Assembly: GCA_022747635.1 (NCBI GenBank)
Contig: JAKTNV010000001.1
Span: forward strand, 28,313,990-28,377,989
Source: Hetaerina americana
Taxonomy: Eukaryota; Arthropoda; Insecta; Odonata; Calopterygidae
Direction of reading: 5' to 3'
DNA: 64,000 nucleotides
Made by a program: the position numbers and the translations under genes. This document shows, piece by piece, positions 13,501 to 26,000 of the stretch. Numbering within the stretch: position 1 is the first letter of the stretch; each line of letters begins with the position of its first letter. The notes under the pieces were generated by a model that did not search any database, was not told the origin of the DNA, and saw only the letters and a list, made by a program, of their open reading frames with translations.

Positions 13501-16500
13501 CGTGAAAATTAGTCAATTCAAGAATCCACCAAATCGGCATTCATTTAATAACTGTTTTTGACGGGGCATTTCCATGTACCATTGCTATCTAAGTAGAGAA
13601 TTTTTCAATATGCATCACATTTTTTCACAGCATTGTCATTTTTTACATTTATGTATCGCATATAACTGGAAAAATTTTATGTGTGCAGCTCCAATTTCAT
13701 CGTGCAGTCATCTGTTAAATGCCTCCTCAGGAACCATTGCGTATGAAAAAAAGAAAATCTATGCAAATTCAATTTAGTACAGCTATTTTGAAGTGAAAAT
13801 GCATTATTTTTCTGCTTCACTGGCTTTAGGTTTACCCACATACACATGTATTTATTTTAGTTAAAATCATGGTGCGCTTAAAACGACGAGGTCGTGAAGT
13901 GCTGTGTCACATAGCGACGGAAGTGTTACCAAAGCTGTCGCCCAGGATAATCCACGCCATGATCGAGCGATCACTATATCGTTCAAATTTTCACCGTTTC
14001 TCGACCGTACCGATGGATGAATTTATTTCGATGGAGATTACATGATGTTACGATCATTATAAGCAGCTTTGATAATAATAACTCGTGACGAGTGAGATCA
14101 TTGGTGACCCAGATGAATTCTGACTAAAATTTTGCCAAGATAAACCTGTAGTGTTCATTACACCCTTATGCGCTATTCAGTCGAATAGTGGTTGCTGTAA
14201 TAAACTTCGCTGATCACACATGACAGTCCCCAAATTAAATTATTTCTGTACTTCCGTCCGTAATTTCTACATCCCACCAAAACATATCTACTATAAATAT
14301 CTGACGGAATACACTTTCATTTTGATTGCACGACCTGTCATTTCTGATATTTGGCTTCCATTTCCACACAGTACATACACGCGGAATCCAGTGATAACGG
14401 TCAATGATTGGAACTCGCAGGAATACATCAGCTCAGTCGTAAAATCCAGACGAATAACTACTACCGTTCGAATCAAAAAATTCAAAAGCAATTCTAATTT
14501 GGAGAGAGGCCCCATTTTAATTAAGCTTTTTCTCTGTTAAAATTTGAAATTCCAAAAAAATGTTGACAATTAAAACACTCATGCTCTTCCCTTCTGCCAA
14601 GAATAACATTTTTGCGCTAAATCTTGATTTACGTGTAAATTAAAATCCCTTATTTAGACAGGCCATTGTGCATACAGAGAATTCCATTTCGGGGAGATTG
14701 GGATCGATTGAAATATGGCGAGGGGAAAATTTTGAAGGTTCGTTACACTGAAATTATTAGAAATTTAGGATGGGAAACCGGGGTTATATCGTAGGATGTC
14801 CAGCTTCATCTTTCTTCCCCCATCGATCCGTAGCAACATCAGTACCCTCCTTTCCTGGATAGAGACTGATAATAGCTGGAGATTGATGGCTTGATTTCCT
14901 ATACATTTAACTTTCTATCAACTTCTAGCACAATGTTTTCTCCGTCTAATTGCATGCTGTAACATCAGGCTATAATATCTTTGCTCACGATACGACCCAT
15001 GGAAAGGAATAAAGGAATCAAACCCCTTATACCCTTTCGCCCGTGTAGGAGTTTTCACGAATTCTGCGTGTGATTGACTATGTAAGCTGCGAATCCTGAG
15101 GGTGGCCCATGTATTACAAAACTCTGTTATCCAAATCGGCCTTCCAGGGAGTTAAATGAGTCCTCGAGGGGAATCGTGTTGCAATAGGCTCATGATCGAG
15201 TTTCCTCATTCATAATTATTTTACGCTTGAAAATTGAAGAACTTAATTGAAAACAATTGATTTCGTTTTTACAAATTTGTGCTTTAATTTCGCTTAAAAA
15301 TTATTTGCAGATGAATCTAAGTCGTCAGCTCTTTAATATTAAATAGAATGAACCCCATAACTGTTACTTGTGGTAGCCATGGTTACCCCTACATGCTTGG
15401 TGGCGAATTTGATCCACATCAAGTAGAGAGGCCAAGGCTAAAAATCGAGCCTGTCCTCAGATCAAAGTTCGAGGGTTCGATTTCGTTACCGTTAGGGTAA
15501 ATATGAATGTTTTTGAGGGGAGATGTGGTTTTCGTCCCGCTTATATGAAGACCAAGTTCAGCCCACATCCCAGCCGCCTTTTTTTCCAGCCACTCCCTCC
15601 CTCCCTCTCTCCCTCTCGCTTTCCACTTGCTCCATGTCCTTAGCCCGTTGCTCCCTTTCCCTCGGACTCCTCGCTCTTATGCTTTCGCCAGCCTTCCCGA
15701 AACGACCGTAATTGCATCCGTCGTCTCGGGAGCAGCCTACTCTCTCTACTTTTATCCTCCCTTACCCTCCCTTCCAAAGAGCCTCCTCGCCGACCGACCA
15801 TGCTCGATGACGACCCGCCTCTGAACGATGACAGCATACGAGTGGAGAAACCAAGTCCTCGACAAGGACTGTCAGATGTAAGGGAAACCGTTAATTTCAT
15901 GAAATGACGTTGCAAATCCTGTCCATCCCCCAAGAGTATGCTAGCATGGGGATGCTTTTTTTTGCGGGAGGGTCGAGGGAACTTAAATAGATCATCTGGG
16001 ATGAAGAGAAGGTGAATCGAATCAGATACTTCAAGAGTATACGACGGAAGCAAGACCGCACGTTACAATGGCACAATTCTTTTTATCTGGTCAATGGTGA
16101 CCTTAAAAAAATGAAGGATGCCAAAACATATATTTGACGCATTTCGAAAGGGTAGCTGAATTGACTTGAATTCTTTCTTCCAACGATCACACAGCAATTA
16201 ACAGTTTTCCTTTTCTAGAAAATACTCATTATGAATTTAAAGAATTACTTTTTATTAATTTCATGATGTAAATTGTAGGAAATTAGTTGAAAATACGAAG
16301 GAAGGAAATAGAAATTTAGAATAAAATTAAAATGCATGCAAAGCCTCCTTTTTAACCGCGAATATATGTATCTCAAGTTTTCACGAAAATGCGTACACTT
16401 TTCTGTACTGTTGAACCTTTATCTTGAAGCTTTTTATTATTTAAAGACAGCGCCTAATAAATAATCGTCAAAAGAAGAGTCACAGAATGTTTCCTTTTCT

Positions 16501-19500
16501 TTTCTGCGAATTTTGGCTGAGGGCATGATGGGAATGATTATATTTTTATGAAATATACCGCCTGAAATTCTTGGGGGAGAATATTCTGATTTGTGAGAAA
16601 CGCGCCTTTTTGGAGCCAAAACTAAAACTAAAGCAAGTGTGTGATGTTTTGCATTAATTCTGACCTTCGTTTCAAACGCGGCAGCAATCAGCATACAGAT
16701 TCTATGAGGCCAAGCACTTCACTCCCATGTTTTGAGGTTTCAGATAAAGACTTGGTATTGGGTGCAATGTACACGGTGCCCGAAGGGAAAGGATGAGATT
16801 CCACCCCGCGAGACTTTGTTCCACGAGCTTCAAGACTTCCTGGACCAGGCTCCCGTGCCCTTGTTCTCCTCTCCCCCTTCCCCTCCTCAAGCATCACACC
16901 GCCCGCTCAAGAGGCTATTCATACATCTTCTCCTGCATTCAAAGTACGGAGAAGGAGAAAATATTGAGCTCAGTTGAGTAGAAAGCTTTCATAAAATGTA
17001 ATGTCGCGTATATATCCAAGTACATCGCGATGGAGCACTGGAAATGCAATATTCCTCCTGGAGAGGACCGAGGAAACCAAATTTGCATTTTTATCGCTCA
17101 CTCATACCAGAACAAAGGAATGACATGCAAATGACATTTTCTAAATTCTAAATCAGAAATACATTTTGAATGCGAGGAGCATTCCCCATTTAAATTTTTA
17201 TTCTGGAAACGTCAAAAGGAAGCCGAAGATGACGTGTTATTGATATATTTATCACTGTACAACTTTCGGTTTGATGAATTCATATTTTCAGTGCGATGAA
17301 TAATAGATTGTTCTAAATGTTTTTTATTTTACCACTTAGTCATATTTTCCATCTTTTCCATGGCTTAAATGTTCGTCCTATATTTTATCATATATTGGCG
17401 TTCTGGGATCGCTTTTCAAGGAATTGCTGTTTCGAAAGATGCCTGCCCCGATTTTATAATTAATTTCCGTAATGGAGGGGATGAGTGCCTAGAGGAAAGG
17501 GTGCTTAATCTAGGGTCTAAGGGAACCGAGGTGGTTAATTATTCAAACTGGGCCAGAACCGCGCTTTTCTAGGGTGTTTTGTGAGGAGCTCTTAGAAGTA
17601 AGGCACGTCCCTTTCCTTCGGAGGGGACGCTAAGCTTTGGTGACCCTTTTACCTCCTTCCGTTAAGGGCGACATTATGCCAACGTCGTCCCCTTACCCTT
17701 CCTCCCGCGCCTCCTCCTACTGAGCGTGCGGCCGGCTCCCTGAAAAATTGTGGTTTTTGTGATAATCCGGCCGCCTATTCTCGTTAAACTATCTCCATAA
17801 GGTTAACTATCCTTGAAGATGGCGCTGGAGAAACAGCGTCACCTGTCAAACACTGTGAAAGGATAAACGAATCAAAACTTTGCTGGCTGGAAAATGCATT
17901 GTCAACATAACTTGCTTACATTTGCGCCTAGAATAAGCACAGCGATAACATCAACAAAGATTCAAGGGGCGTAGGAGAAATAAATTGAAAAGAATCACAT
18001 TATGACATTTCATGACAGCAAAAGCTTTTCCAGCTATTTATTTTCCACGCTATAAGTGCTAACCAGGGGTCGAATATTTTGGGATTCCTCAATTTTTTCA
18101 CTTATTACTTCTTTATGCTCAATTCGTAGCAATAAAGAAAAACAAATCAATAAGTACGGGAGCCCAGACGACCTAATCAGAGTTACTCAAGAACGTAGAG
18201 GTCGTCCAAGCAGTAGTTCTAGTAGTTACATCGCATTTAATCGTAATAATATTACCTTTACAATAAGAAGTGTTTAGCCGAATTCAAAGTAATCATTAAC
18301 AATTCAAATTTGACGGTTAGCGTCGATTCGGTTATTCGAATTCGGACGTATTTTAGGCCAGCACTGGTAAGGAGAATAACTGCGCTGGGCAAAGAGGCTT
18401 TCACAAGAAGGAGGGAGTTGATGACAGGGACATTGTATAAGGATGTCAAGAAAAGACTCGTTGAAACTTTGATATGGAGCGTAGCTACAGGTATGTGCGG
18501 CACGGAAACGTGGTCACTGAAGCTGGATGATAGAGTAGATTGGAGTCTTTTAAAATATGGATGTGGAGAAGAATGGAGAAGGTTGAGTGGGCAGAAAGGA
18601 AAACAAATAAGGAGGTGCTGGGTGTGGTGGAAGAGGATAGGGGGTTATTGGGAGAAATAATTAGGAAATAGAAAAAATGGATGCAAAGCATAATGCTCGG
18701 GAGTTGGATGTTGAAGACTAAGATAGAGAGGATAATGTTAGGCAAACGAGGAAGGAGGATGAATAGGATAGGGATGCTGAGCGTGATAAATGTGGGAAGT
18801 ACACAGAAATGAAGAGGGGCTTTTTTTAGAGTAGGATGTAGAGTTGTTTTTTGTTAGTAAAAACAAAATATTTATTTGTTCGTTGTGTCCATCCAAAACC
18901 TATCTTAAGTGGTAGATTACCTATTAATAATAATGACAGTAAATTCATGAATCCCAACTTCGAGATAACTTTTACATTGAAGTAAATTTTAAAGTTTAAA
19001 CTATTATTTTAACAACTGAAGTGAATTATATTTCTGAAAATGTTTTCTGCAGTCATTTGGATTGGAACTGAGATGTCTCAAATATCTTGGTATGGGAAAA
19101 CTTAAAAAAAATCAAATATTTCCCCGAATAAAGATGAATTACAGTAAAAATACTCCTTTAGGAATGACTTACAAAACAATGTGATGAAATTACCTTACCT
19201 GAAGCTCGTTATTCAAAGCTACAGGTTTATTTACAAGTCTTCTAAATAATCTTAAATGAAATTTAAAGCTTTACAATTAGCATACTGTGTATTGAAATGA
19301 AATGGAATAATTTACTTTTTAATTCCACACACTTTATTTTAAAAAAAACACGACCCTGGTTTCGACGTTGAACGTCATCATCAGGTGGTCCTCATAGAAG
19401 CAAACTTGGCATATACACCTTCTGATCAAAGGGGGAGGGGGGTTGGCCAGAGAGAGAAGTTGTAGGGGTAAAAAGATTACAATTTAGCTGGGAAGAAAAG

Positions 19501-20000
19501 AGAATTACATCTTTTTGGCTTGGAAGAGTGGTAGGTCTAAGAGTGGGGAGTGGGAGGGATACAAAATTTCGTTGGCAAGTTCATCTTTTCAACGGACACA
19601 TTTCAAAATTTCTAACTGCTCCAAAGCATTGACCTTTATTTTCAAAATGAATAATTTTAGTCACAAATTCACTTTTGTGTTCACTTTCGAGTGTGTAGTT
19701 TAGGAAACTAACAAGTGCTGCACCATATATTTCCATCAGCAGACCCCGTTTGTGCAATGTACCGAGACTTGTGGACTGATTTGTAACTTTTAGAAACGAG
19801 CCCTTGGCAAATCAATTGCTTCCTTCGTTCGACTTTAGATTCCCCTTTTTAATTCCCAAAAGTCAAAAAAAGGATGAGACTTTCCAGGAGAAACCATTTA
19901 TTATACTTATTCAAATCTGGACAACTGTAAGCGTTAAACGGACTGAAATATGCGAAGAAGATCCTCATGTATTTTTTACTCTGATTCATAATATTAATTC

Positions 20001-20076
<76 letters not shown>

Positions 20077-23000
20077 TATATAATTTTATTTTTTGTAAGT
20101 TGTAAGCGAATAAAGAGATTGGGAGGGAACAGGAGAGCTGCTAAAAGCCAGTTCTTATTTTTAGATTGATGATCTGTGATGATGATGACTTCATTTTAAA
20201 ACATTCTCCTTTCTTAATTGGAGTGACAATTGAAATCATTCTACTTACACATTGGCCTAAAACATACGGAGTCATTCGCCTCATATTTTGCGATGTAACT
20301 ACTGCCCACGGAGGCGAAGTGAAAGTGATCTTTGCCTCTTCCTCCCCCCTGTTTGCGTCGCAGGACATTCCATCGACGGGACTGGAGCGCTGGTACGAGC
20401 TAGAAGCGAGGACGTGCCGTTCATCCGTCCAGGGCCGCATCCGGCTCCGACTTTGGCTGTCCACGCGCGAGGATAGGGGGACGTCAGAGGAGGAGGACGA
20501 CCACTGGGCCCAGTCCAGGCGCCAGGCGACGCTGACGCACCTTCTACTGTCACATCAGCTGCGTATTCATAGGGTAAGTCTTAAAAATGAGCATAGCATT
20601 GAAAGCTTTCTTGTTCCAACACGATAAACTAAATCAAACTGTCTCGCTCCTAATTCTTACCCAGAGTTAACACGGCTGAACTACCTTAAAGGTAATTTTC
20701 AATTATATTAGCGTTTCTAGGAACATTCGGAAAACCCAGAAGTGGTATACTAACTATTTGATCACCAAAACATGATTTTTTTCCTCTATATGTAATGTGC
20801 AATTTGGTTTCCTAATCCATACTCTGGTTGACACCTATGAGCACCCTCAGTTTTACACTAGCTCAGTGATTTTTAAATGTTCCGGATCTTAATGGAAAAC
20901 CACGGTTCAGAGAAAGGAACTGGCCCCTCAACTCTTAATGCGTGAATTTCACTTACCAGATAGGGCTTAGAACGTGTTTTAGGCGAACTATGCCCTCATC
21001 TGAATGTCAATCTTCGGGTTGGTTGCCGTATTTTTTTTATTCGAACATTATGTGCTCAAACAGCCAGAATGCTCTAAAGCCTAAATCTGGAAAAATCCCC
21101 TCAGGCAACTTAAATTTAGATCTTCATTTTCCTTTTACATTTGAAAATAAGTGAAAATATTATGGTAATATGAAAACAGATTTCTATTATGCACGTGTAT
21201 TTCCTCAATTTCACGAAATTAAACACTACTAAGCCTAGATTTCTTAGCAACACTATTACAGCAAAAAGATGTCACGCTACATTTTTCATTAATTTAAATG
21301 ATTATTTATCCAAATAGAATATAGTGAATTACGAACATTGTGATAACGCCAATCCCTTTAGCGATCTTTAGAAATAATTATGTTATATTATTTCTGGGGG
21401 TACCAATAACATTTGAAAACTACAAGAACGCTCGTGACTGTGACTCGGAGGCTGGTTTGAACTCGTGGAAAATGGGGCATAGACAGACAGACTGTATTCG
21501 AAAAAAGCTCTTCATAAGTCAATAAATCGTTTTATTATTTTGAGCGGATGCTCCCCTACCTCCCCCATACTATTCCCAGTATTACCATTTACCCTAGTCC
21601 TTGCAAATTAAAAAAAACTATCCTCGGGCTCAAATGGATCTAACAAAAACTGCCCTTGTTTTTATCTGTAAACCTTTTACGTCCATGCACGCAAAACCCA
21701 ATAAAGGAAATTTGTGGAAATAAAACACGAATTGATCCAAGTGTCCTTCTAAATTTCTCCTTATTTCAATGATATTTTAAATTCTTGCAGTCGTCTGCAT
21801 CAAAGTGGAGGACGATTTTTATATCAAATACCTACTTGGCGTAAAGAAATTGACTTTTGTTGAAGATGGCTGCCACGTTGTGGCGTAGCCCTTATATCCG
21901 AAGGGGTTGCTCCTTCAATTTGGTGCCTCCCTATTCATTTGACGACAGGGACCACCGTGTGAATGGGGAGGCGAGCTTCCACCCGTCGCCCAAGCCATCT
22001 TGCACCAGCATGCCATTCAAGGTGACGTGTCGGAATTGCAAAGAATGGCAGGCCGATGGCATGCCCTCTGCCGGCTCGCCATGGCCCCCGCGACCACGCC
22101 AGTGCGCCGGGCTGCGCCGCATTCGTCCCTTCAGGACAGGCCCGCCAGAAAGCTGCCACACAACAGCGTAAGAGGAGGTGCCACTTCGCTGCACGCCCAC
22201 AACCAGCAGCACGGGCCCGGAATGCCCTCCGGGAGGTAAGGGGTTTGGGAATCACGAGGGTACCTGGGTACCTAATTATCTGATCGCACATGAATATCTC
22301 CTAGGGTATTTACCGCCCACTCACTATTAGGCCTCTTTGAAACTGATATGTTGAAAGGGATTGACTTAAAAAGATCACCGATAGTCAATAAAGGCAACAT
22401 CATCCCATGCGTTTCAAAATTTTGAAAAATCTTTATAAACGCTACTCTCTACTCCATTTTTCGAGCGCTTCCCATTCTATTTTTAATCAAGAGCTCAGGT
22501 GTACTTTCAGGGCAGTGAATTGCCAATGGAGCTCTAGGTTTTCTGTAAAATAACAAGAAGGCTATGATCCACTTCGGCCAGTCAGTGTCTGTAGTAAGTT
22601 GTTCATCTGGGCCATGCGGTTGGACATTAGATGTGTCAAATTGAGATCGATGTTGTCGTCAGGTTTGTTACTTTGAATTAAATATGATAATGAAGTTAAT
22701 ATGGTACCAATGACCACTTGCAGTCTCTAAAAGGTTGCCTGTTTTAATTAAACAACTTTGATTCATACTGATTCATACAACCAGTCATTCAAATTCAGCA
22801 TCATTGATATGGATTATATTCATTCAATTTCATTTAAACTCCGGCGGCAAAGACCAGCCAAACGCTTTTACTTAACAAGCTTAATGATGATGACTTCAAT
22901 CTGATTCATTTAGTCGGTAATAAGCTCTAATTTCTTGAGTATGCGGGTTCAAATCCAAGTTTCATAAATAGTTTCCCTGAATGAGTTCACGGTTTGATAT

Positions 23001-26000
23001 GCTTCAGCCATGGAAGCAATTTCTTCTATTATGGCCGCATTATAGATAGAATGCATTGTCCTGAAATCCACGGAAGTAACCCGAAAATATTTTATACACT
23101 TACTTTACATACATTATTTTATGTTGCTTAAATACATACCTTTTGTTCGCTGGACGCCACTGGTGGTTCGTGTCCTCCTGGGATTACGAAGTCCAATTTA
23201 GTTTTATATCATTTGCAATTTTTTTAGGAATCGAAACATTAGTGTTGCCTCGCTCTATGCGCAAAACGATCCCGTGAACCCTCAGCTCATTGGAGCCAAG
23301 ATGGACTGGCAGTGGCTATGCAGGCACTATGGCCCATTTTTGTTAACCAATTTCTCATTCGTTCAGGATGTCCATTTAATATCGTTCTTTAGGGGATTGA
23401 TCTGGAATGTTTTCATTTTCCCCTTTCACGATATCCATTCTTCTCGTTGTTAATACATCTTTGGCAAGGTGTGCGCCTGAATTGCTCTGTTGGTTGGATT
23501 AAAATCACAAATTGGAACATACAAAACTCCTAATCGCAGAATTTCACCAGTTCAGGAGCTTTTGCAGGCACGCCTCCATTGAATTCATCCCAATCACTGC
23601 AATTATGTTTCCGGATTGTCCTAGGAAAAAACCTACTCTCGAAAACAATCCAATGTATCGTTGTTTTCTCAAATGTGATACCAGCGGTCACATATTACAT
23701 ATCTAGTCTGATTTGATTGATAAATCTGGAGTTGACAATTCACGGTAATGGACTTCATTAAAATTATAAGGACGATTCAGTTAGCTGCGTGTCACGCTCG
23801 TCAGTTATTATTATTGTCGCTGGGCTCTCATCCCACCTCAGAATGGCATAGCCGTTCGCCGATCTAGTAAGCCTGTACGTACTGAGTGTCAGACGATACG
23901 ATCTCCTGTTAACGCAGCGAAAAGGCTCCGGTCATCGAGGCATTACAATCGCCGAATTAAACGTGATAATGGGGGTCATAAGTCAATTGACTCCAAGTAG
24001 CTTGTTTGGTTTTCAGGAGAAGTCCCAAGCCGAGGCCGCGAAGGGGAGGCAGTCGCCGAGGCGGCGTGGGTGGGGCGGGTACGAGGAGAAGAGGCCGAGG
24101 GGGAGGTGCGGGCGGGGGCCGGAGGCGAGGGACCGCCAACTCGGAGGTACACAGGGACTCTATCGACCTCCGGCTGGTGTTGAAAGCCCTTCAGCAGTTG
24201 GAAATGAAATGGGGAAATACGGAACCCCTATCCAGAGAAGAGGTGAGTTCAGTTGGCACAAAGATTCATGAGTGTGCCGAAATTCTCTTCTGCATCTATC
24301 TCTCGTTTCCCTCTCTCTCTCTCTCTCTCTCTCTTGCAAGACCTTGTCGTCGTTGAATAACAGAGATTTCGAATCCATTCTAGGTTTCATCGGACCTAAT
24401 GTCATTGCGTTGGAAAATTAACTTAGTAATACCATTATTTATAATTTTATAACAAATATAACTGAGCTAACATGACACCGAAGACTATTCTCAGTCTTTA
24501 AAACGTTTTCCGCAGTTTAATTAGTCAATTTGCTAAATATCTTGCAATTATTAATTCATATCCTGCATCAATTACAATTCTGATCAATTTGAACTTCTGC
24601 GGAAAAGACTGCAATCAAACGCTTCTTCTTAAGACGCATTCTTAATTGTGTCTGATTCAGTTAATTATGTCGATAATTAAATAACTCTATTAGCTCGTGT
24701 GTGCCCAAATGCAAACAAAGTTTCCCTTGTAGTAAACCTAGATGAGCCCCATCGCATGCTAAATCAGTAGCACTAGTCCTGTAATTCCAATAAATGTTGC
24801 TGAATCCGAGAAGAACGTCGACTGCCGACTTTCACGTGATCAGTACTCAAACTCCTCACAAAATTGACTAGGAATCGAGTTTTTTGACTCGAGCTGCAGT
24901 CATACTGATGCCCTCGGGTATTTTCTGAGGACTGATACACGATACTGTATCGGTGCTTGGAGGGAGTAAAATGCGCTTTTGTTATACCCAACCAGCGTAA
25001 AAGTGTGAAATGACTGCTGTTATACATTTTTTACTTTTTCGACGTGGTAACTTCATATCACAGTTCACCACGTGTAGTATTCGATTAATATTTCAGAAAT
25101 ATACTCTACAAATAACGATGACAAATTGAGTTATTTTATTTATCTTTCATCGTTCATATATCCCTTCTATTTCTTAGAAAACTAATTGTATGAGCTTTTT
25201 TTTGCAGTACAAGTATTATAAAATATTAGAGTGCCACCTAAATTTTAAGATACTTTGATGCTGCTCCGTATGTTTTTATTATCTACATTTAAATAATTGC
25301 AGATTAGGTAATTATATTGGTTATTTATTGTTTTCATTCTCAGTTTCAGTAGACGTACATCTCTTACACCTATTACAATGTTCATATATGGGATTTTGAT
25401 GGAAACACATTTTTGACACGATAATAACTTGAGTTACTATCCACAGGAAGAATGCTTGGCCGAATCCTTTAATGCCTTTATTGACTTTGGACTGAAGCTA
25501 GTTAGACGTCATAGACAAATCTTCAACCCAAGAGATCGGCTGGCTCTTTGTCGATTGGATGCCCTACTCAGGTAAACTCTTCTCTATAATGAAGTAATTT
25601 TAACAATTGCAGTTAGTAGCATTGATGCTATTTCGATTTGATTATTCCTATGAGTTTTTACATTTAAAATTAGCCAAAGTTTTGTTATATGCACGAAAAT
25701 GCAAGTTTGCAAAATGTATTACCTAATTTGGGGTTACTGAAATATATTCTGAATAAAATTACTTTTAATTTTTTTTGTCAACGGGTAAATAACTCCATTC
25801 TGTTACAGGTGTTTGGGCTTCATGTCTTCCATGAAGGCCTTTTGGAAGGTATGCCCTTTCAACAAGGAAATAAGAGGAGAAGTCATAGGATCGCTTAGGA
25901 AAGGAACTGTAGAGTGGTAAGTTCAGTATCACTCATCACTCACGGACACCATAAAATGAGCGACGAATGTTGATTAATATTGCATTAAATCATAGAGCGT

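Noticed and set aside
15523..16053. ORFs on both strands, one of 137 codons on the reverse strand
   Set aside because: Produced by a C/T-rich block that lacks stops on either strand; no splice context or recognisable motif.
16688..16981. Segment open in two forward and two reverse frames
   Set aside because: No recognisable homology, low-complexity Pro/Ser end, no convincing splice sites; treated as intron.
23963..24271. Alternative reading frame through exon 5 (102 codons)
   Set aside because: It lacks the conserved [16 protein letters not shown] segment and its donor phase does not join exon 6; kept only as a possible frame-shifted isoform.
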